A stretch of 64,000 bases of DNA. Origin: Pacificoceanicola sp049341065 (GTDB taxonomy: Bacteria; Pseudomonadota; Alphaproteobacteria; Rhodobacterales; Rhodobacteraceae). The notes beneath the pieces are model-generated. The model had not been told where the DNA came from. It saw only the letters and a list, made by a program, of their open reading frames with translations, and ran no database searches. The stretch spans positions 434,001 to 498,000 of the forward strand of contig NZ_JBMPIX010000001.1 in the NCBI RefSeq assembly GCF_049341065.1, read 5' to 3'. Within the stretch, counting starts at the first letter, position 1. Each line of letters starts with the position of its first letter. The translations under genes were made by a program, and so were the position numbers. Below, piece by piece: positions 60,743 to 64,000 of the stretch.

Positions 60743-61582
60743 ATGGAGCCGCGGTCCCGATCCTTCTACGTTCTCGCCGGATTTTTCGGCCTGTTCCTGC
60801 TGTTCCTCTATGGGCCGACTCTGACCATTGCCTTGCTGTCCTTTCAGGGGCCGCAAGGGGGGCTGACCTTTCCGATGAACGGGGTATCGCTGCACTGGTT
60901 CCGCGATCTGTTTGAACAACAGGCGGTGGGCGACATCTGGGGCAGCTTCAGCCGCAGCCTGACGCTGGGGATCATGGTCATGGTGACGACCGTGGTAGTG
61001 TCGGTCATGGGCGGACTGGCGTTTCGAAAACGCTTTGCCGGGTCGAATGTCCTTTTCTACCTGATCATCACCTCGCTGGTGATCCCGTCGATCCTTGTGT
61101 CACTGGGGGTCGGTCTGATCTTTTCTCAGGGCGGGTTGACGGTGCATTGGGCGACCTCGGGCTTTGGCGCGCAACTGACATGGACCTTGCCCTTTGGCCT
61201 GCTGATCATGTTCGCCGTCTTCAACCGCTTTGACAAAAGCTATGAAGAGGCGGCGCGCGATCTGGGGGCGACGCCTTGGCAAACGCTGCGCCATGTGGTG
61301 CTGCCGATCATCGCGCCTTCACTGATTGGGGTCGCGCTGTTCGGCTTTACCCTGTCTTACGATGAATTCGCTCGAACGCTGCTGACGGCGGGCAGCTATA
61401 ACACTCTGCCGCTTGAGATTTTCGGCATGACGACCAATGTCACATCGCCGGTTCTTTATGCGTTGGGAACGCTGACAACGGTGTTTTCGCTGGTGCTGAT
61501 CGGGGTCTTTCTGGGCGTCGCCTTGCTCAGCGCGCGGCGCAAGGCAAAGGCGGGGTCGGACAAGGGCAAGGGGCTGGTATGA
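60743..61582 (+). CDS. ABC transporter permease (PotC-like)
   Basis: This 279-residue second permease has a first membrane helix at about residues 8-28 (YVLAGFFGLFLLFLYGPTL). Its coupling motif EEAARDLGATPWQTLRHVVLP lies near residue 170. It overlaps the racemase-family gene by ATGA, tying uptake directly to the next enzymatic step. Confidence 0.91.
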   Translation: MEPRSRSFYVLAGFFGLFLLFLYGPTLTIALLSFQGPQGGLTFPMNGVSLHWFRDLFEQQAVGDIWGSFSRSLTLGIMVMVTTVVVSVMGGLAFRKRFAGSNVLFYLIITSLVIPSILVSLGVGLIFSQGGLTVHWATSGFGAQLTWTLPFGLLIMFAVFNRFDKSYEEAARDLGATPWQTLRHVVLPIIAPSLIGVALFGFTLSYDEFARTLLTAGSYNTLPLEIFGMTTNVTSPVLYALGTLTTVFSLVLIGVFLGVALLSARRKAKAGSDKGKGLV

Positions 61583-62214
61583 TCGTTCTCATCAATCCCA
61601 ACAGCACCGAGGCGATGACTGCGGCGATGGTGCGGATCGCCCGTGCCACCGCGCCGCACATGATCATCGAAGGGGTCACGAACGCGGGTGGACCCCCTGC
61701 AATTCAGGGGGCCGAAGATGGTGCGGCGGCGGTGCCGAGCATGCTCGACCATGTCAAACAGGCCTCGGACAAAGGCGCGCGTGCGATCATCATCGGCTGT
61801 TTCGACGACACCGGGCTGGATGAGGCGCGCGAAATCGCCGCCTGTCCGGTGCTGGGGATTGGGCAGGCGGCCTATCTTCTGGCCTGCGCTTGTGGCGGGC
61901 GGTTTTCCGTGGTCACGACTCTTTCGGTTTCGGTCCCGGTGCTTGAGGGCAACATTCATCGCTATGGGCTGGACAGGCATCTGGCCCGTGTGCGCGCCAG
62001 CGAAGTGCCGGTTCTGGCGCTGGAGAGCGATCCCGACAGCGCGACCCGCCGCGTCCTTGATGAGGTCCGGGCCGCCGAGGCGCAAGACGGGGTCACCAGT
62101 GTGGTTCTGGGCTGCGGTGGCATGGGCGACATCGCGGCCAAAGCCAGCGGGCATTCGCGGGCAATGTTGATTGACGGTGTGCGCGCCGCAACGGTCATGG
62201 CCAGCGCCTTGTGA
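61579..62214 (+). CDS. Hydantoin/Asp-Glu racemase-family enzyme
   Basis: This 211-residue cofactor-independent racemase-family protein has the N-terminal INPNST typical of hydantoin racemases. The two cysteines expected for two-base catalysis are in IGCFDD (Cys74) and LGCGGM (Cys179). Relatives include hydantoin racemase, allantoin racemase and maleate isomerase. Its coupling to a transporter suggests that the imported ligand is a chiral hydantoin, amino acid or related acid. No hydantoinase or carbamoylase is in the window. Confidence 0.85.
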   Translation: MIVLINPNSTEAMTAAMVRIARATAPHMIIEGVTNAGGPPAIQGAEDGAAAVPSMLDHVKQASDKGARAIIIGCFDDTGLDEAREIAACPVLGIGQAAYLLACACGGRFSVVTTLSVSVPVLEGNIHRYGLDRHLARVRASEVPVLALESDPDSATRRVLDEVRAAEAQDGVTSVVLGCGGMGDIAAKASGHSRAMLIDGVRAATVMASAL

Positions 62215-62230
62215 CCGGCGCGCGCCAGAG

Positions 62231-64000
62231 CTAGGGGGCGCTGCGCAGCGCCTCTAGGAGGTTGGGCCACAGTTGGCTGGGCCGGTTGCGCGCTTCTCCC
62301 TTGGCCCAATGGCTTGCAAGCGTCTTGTACCGAACCGGGTTGTGCATGGCGATGACCCGGGCGATCCGATCCCCTTCGATGATGCTCAAAGGGTGGTCAT
62401 CCCGGGGGATTTCGGTTTGGACCAGATAGTGCGCGACCGCGCGGGTCAATACGCCCGGTCCGGTCTTGGCCCAAGCGATATCCGCGGTGCGTTCCAGCAA
62501 GGCCCGGCGCACCAGTTTGGCCGCAAAGATAAGCGCCGGGTGCCCGGGCGGGGCGGCGATGAAATTGTTGCCCAGCGTCCCGCCCAGCGGTTCGCGGTAC
62601 AGCACAAGGCCGCCGGAGCCCGCCAAAAGCGCATCGAGATTGCCATAAAGCCGGTCGTCGGCGTCGGCCCAGATGCCGCCGAACTGGACAAGCAGGCACA
62701 ATCGCAACAGATCGGCCTCTTCGGCGGGATTGCGGGCCATTTCAAAGGCCCGCAGCCATCTGGGGCCAAACTTGTCGCGCAGGAATGCCACCGCGCCCTT
62801 GCGGGAAAAAAGCTCATGCGAGTATCCCGGTGCGCTGGACCAGCTTTCGCTCATCTCGATCACCGCCTCTGGGGGCGAGGCGGCATCCCAATACTGGAAA
62901 ATTCGCTTGGGGATTTCGGGGGACTTGGGCCATTCCGGCGCGGCGGCGCGCCATTCGTCGATCAGACGGATCGCGGGCAGGACGGAATTTGGCCGGGTGT
63001 GTCGCCAATCAGCAATGCGATCATAACCGCCCCGAGAGGCATAGTCGCTCCGCTCCAGCGCCAGTTCCAGTGTCATCATCCCGGCCAGTCCCGACCGGTG
63101 CAGCAGCCCGCCGACCTCGCCCAGCGGGTCGCCGATGCGGTCGTGGATCTGGTCGATCTGCGAAAAGTCGGCAAGGCTGAAGATCAGCTTGGCCATTGTC
63201 ACGCGATGCTGCTGGGTCAACTGTTTGCCATTCCGCAACGCCGCGTAGCACTCGATCGCGCCGTCCAGATCGTTCTGCATCCCCGCGAGCATCAGGCGGT
63301 GAGCGGTCAGATTAGCCTCGGGCAGTTTCCCTTGGGCGTTCTCGATTGTCTGGCGCGCATCCTCGATCCGGCCCAGTTTCAAGGCCCAGATACAGTGAAA
63401 CGACACCAGCCCCGGCGCCTGAGGCCAACGCCTTGTGCACAAACGCAGGTATCGCAGCGCAAGGTCATAGCGGCCAAGCCCGATCAACGCGGTTGCCAGC
63501 ATTTGGGTTTCGTGCGGCGCCTTACCTTGCGGTTGCCTGCGGCGGAGCAATGTTGCGGCCGTGTCGAACTCCATCAGGGCCAGCGCACGCTGGCTGGCCA
63601 GTTCGATCTGCAATCGGTCGCTGACCTTGCCTTTCAGCCCCTCCACGACATCGAGCAACTGCGCTCTGTCCGTAATCGCAATCTGGGTCCTAAACAGGTA
63701 TCGCTGCAAGTCTGGCGAGGTCGGGTGCTGTTTGACAGCCTCGGCCAGAAGGCTCTCTTCCTTGTCGAGAAGACCAAGCTGGCGATAGGTCCGCGCCAGC
63801 AGGAGAACGACGTCCAGCGCGCCGTCCTGAATCTGATGCAGCAGTTCCAGACCGGGCAACGCCGCCTCGGCCGGGCAGGTACTCAGCAGCTTGGCAAACC
63901 GTTCAGCAAGCTCGCGGTTGTCCGGCTCGGCCTCCAGCGCGGATTTGTAGAACGGGACAGCCTGCGCGGCCCCACCCGGCATATTCTCCAGTTCGGAAAT
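62231..64000 (-). CDS. TPR-containing glycosyltransferase (DXD type), partial at right edge
   Basis: The frame stays open from its stop at 62231 to the window edge, so the true start lies beyond 64000 and at least 590 residues are present. The N-terminal part (about 300 residues) is TPR-like helical repeats (AVPFYKSALEAEPDN, YDLALRYLRLCTRRWP). The C-terminal part is a GT32-like capsular/mannosyl-type transferase with PKRIFQYWD and GGIWADADDRLYGN, where the DXD nucleotide-sugar site lies. It probably builds surface polysaccharide. The acceptor is unknown. A perfect 16-base palindrome lies at 62237-62252 in its last codons. Confidence 0.82.
   Translation of the reverse strand: MSELENMPGGAAQAVPFYKSALEAEPDNRELAERFAKLLSTCPAEAALPGLELLHQIQDGALDVVLLLARTYRQLGLLDKEESLLAEAVKQHPTSPDLQRYLFRTQIAITDRAQLLDVVEGLKGKVSDRLQIELASQRALALMEFDTAATLLRRRQPQGKAPHETQMLATALIGLGRYDLALRYLRLCTRRWPQAPGLVSFHCIWALKLGRIEDARQTIENAQGKLPEANLTAHRLMLAGMQNDLDGAIECYAALRNGKQLTQQHRVTMAKLIFSLADFSQIDQIHDRIGDPLGEVGGLLHRSGLAGMMTLELALERSDYASRGGYDRIADWRHTRPNSVLPAIRLIDEWRAAAPEWPKSPEIPKRIFQYWDAASPPEAVIEMSESWSSAPGYSHELFSRKGAVAFLRDKFGPRWLRAFEMARNPAEEADLLRLCLLVQFGGIWADADDRLYGNLDALLAGSGGLVLYREPLGGTLGNNFIAAPPGHPALIFAAKLVRRALLERTADIAWAKTGPGVLTRAVAHYLVQTEIPRDDHPLSIIEGDRIARVIAMHNPVRYKTLASHWAKGEARNRPSQLWPNLLEALRSAP

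Noticed and set aside
1..64000. CRISPR arrays, tRNA or rRNA genes, insertion sequences
   Set aside because: I looked through all intergenic gaps by eye. None shows regularly spaced repeats, cloverleaf-like sequence with a TTC loop motif, or transposase coding. All gaps are under 300 bases.

Overview
The window is GC-rich chromosomal DNA from an alphaproteobacterium, most likely a Rhodobacterales (Roseobacter-group) species. The evidence is a red-type (form IC) cbb operon with cbbX, a CckA hybrid kinase preceded by a TTAA-N7-TTAA CtrA-type box, an alphaproteobacterial SOS box (GAAC-N7-GAAC) before recA, TAXI-type TRAP and polyamine-type ABC transporters, and G-rich hairpins followed by a 'CCCCCGRGRTATTT'-like tail between genes.

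Layout. Positions 1-1909 hold a fragment of a Mu-like prophage: protease gpI with a nested scaffold start, a Mor-like regulator and a small DNA-binding-like protein. The prophage abuts guaB (2065-3513). Positions 3585-20036 are a catabolic island for hexuronates and aldarates. A minus-strand operon (lactonase-like SMP-30 protein, enolase-superfamily dehydratase, hydrolase, uronate dehydrogenase, kdgD) diverges from a plus-strand operon (peptide-type ABC importer, esterase, second enolase-superfamily enzyme, glucarate dehydratase, galactarate dehydratase, GntR/FadR-type regulator). Together they describe uptake of a uronate-containing compound, oxidation of uronate to aldarate, dehydration, and KdgD conversion to 2-oxoglutarate semialdehyde.

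Positions 20098-35863 are mostly housekeeping genes: an rRNA methyltransferase, cckA, a sulfotransferase, recA, alaS, typA, an outer-membrane barrel, an SMR exporter, and a secreted sensor-like protein beside a chemotaxis receptor. Positions 35183-48287 are the Calvin cycle locus. cbbR is divergent from a tightly packed run of twelve genes, cbbF-cbbP-cbbT-cbbG-pgk-cbbA-cbbL-cbbS-cbbX-rpe-thioredoxin-like-gph, so CO2 fixation, RuBisCO reactivation and phosphoglycolate disposal are co-transcribed.

Positions 48439-64000 are accessory metabolism. They hold a sugar isomerase-like TIM barrel; a TAXI TRAP transporter with a formylglycine-type sulfatase/phosphonate-ester hydrolase and a LysR regulator; a GNAT enzyme with a GntR regulator; a polyamine-type ABC importer coupled to a hydantoin/Asp-Glu racemase-family enzyme; and a TPR-glycosyltransferase that runs off the right edge.

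No rRNA, tRNA, CRISPR array or intact insertion sequence was seen, and no gene-free stretch exceeds 300 bases. No wholly new system is evident. The best leads are two unassigned enolase-superfamily enzymes, the GntR-ABC-racemase module, the sulfatase-TRAP locus with paired direct repeats, and several regulatory elements.
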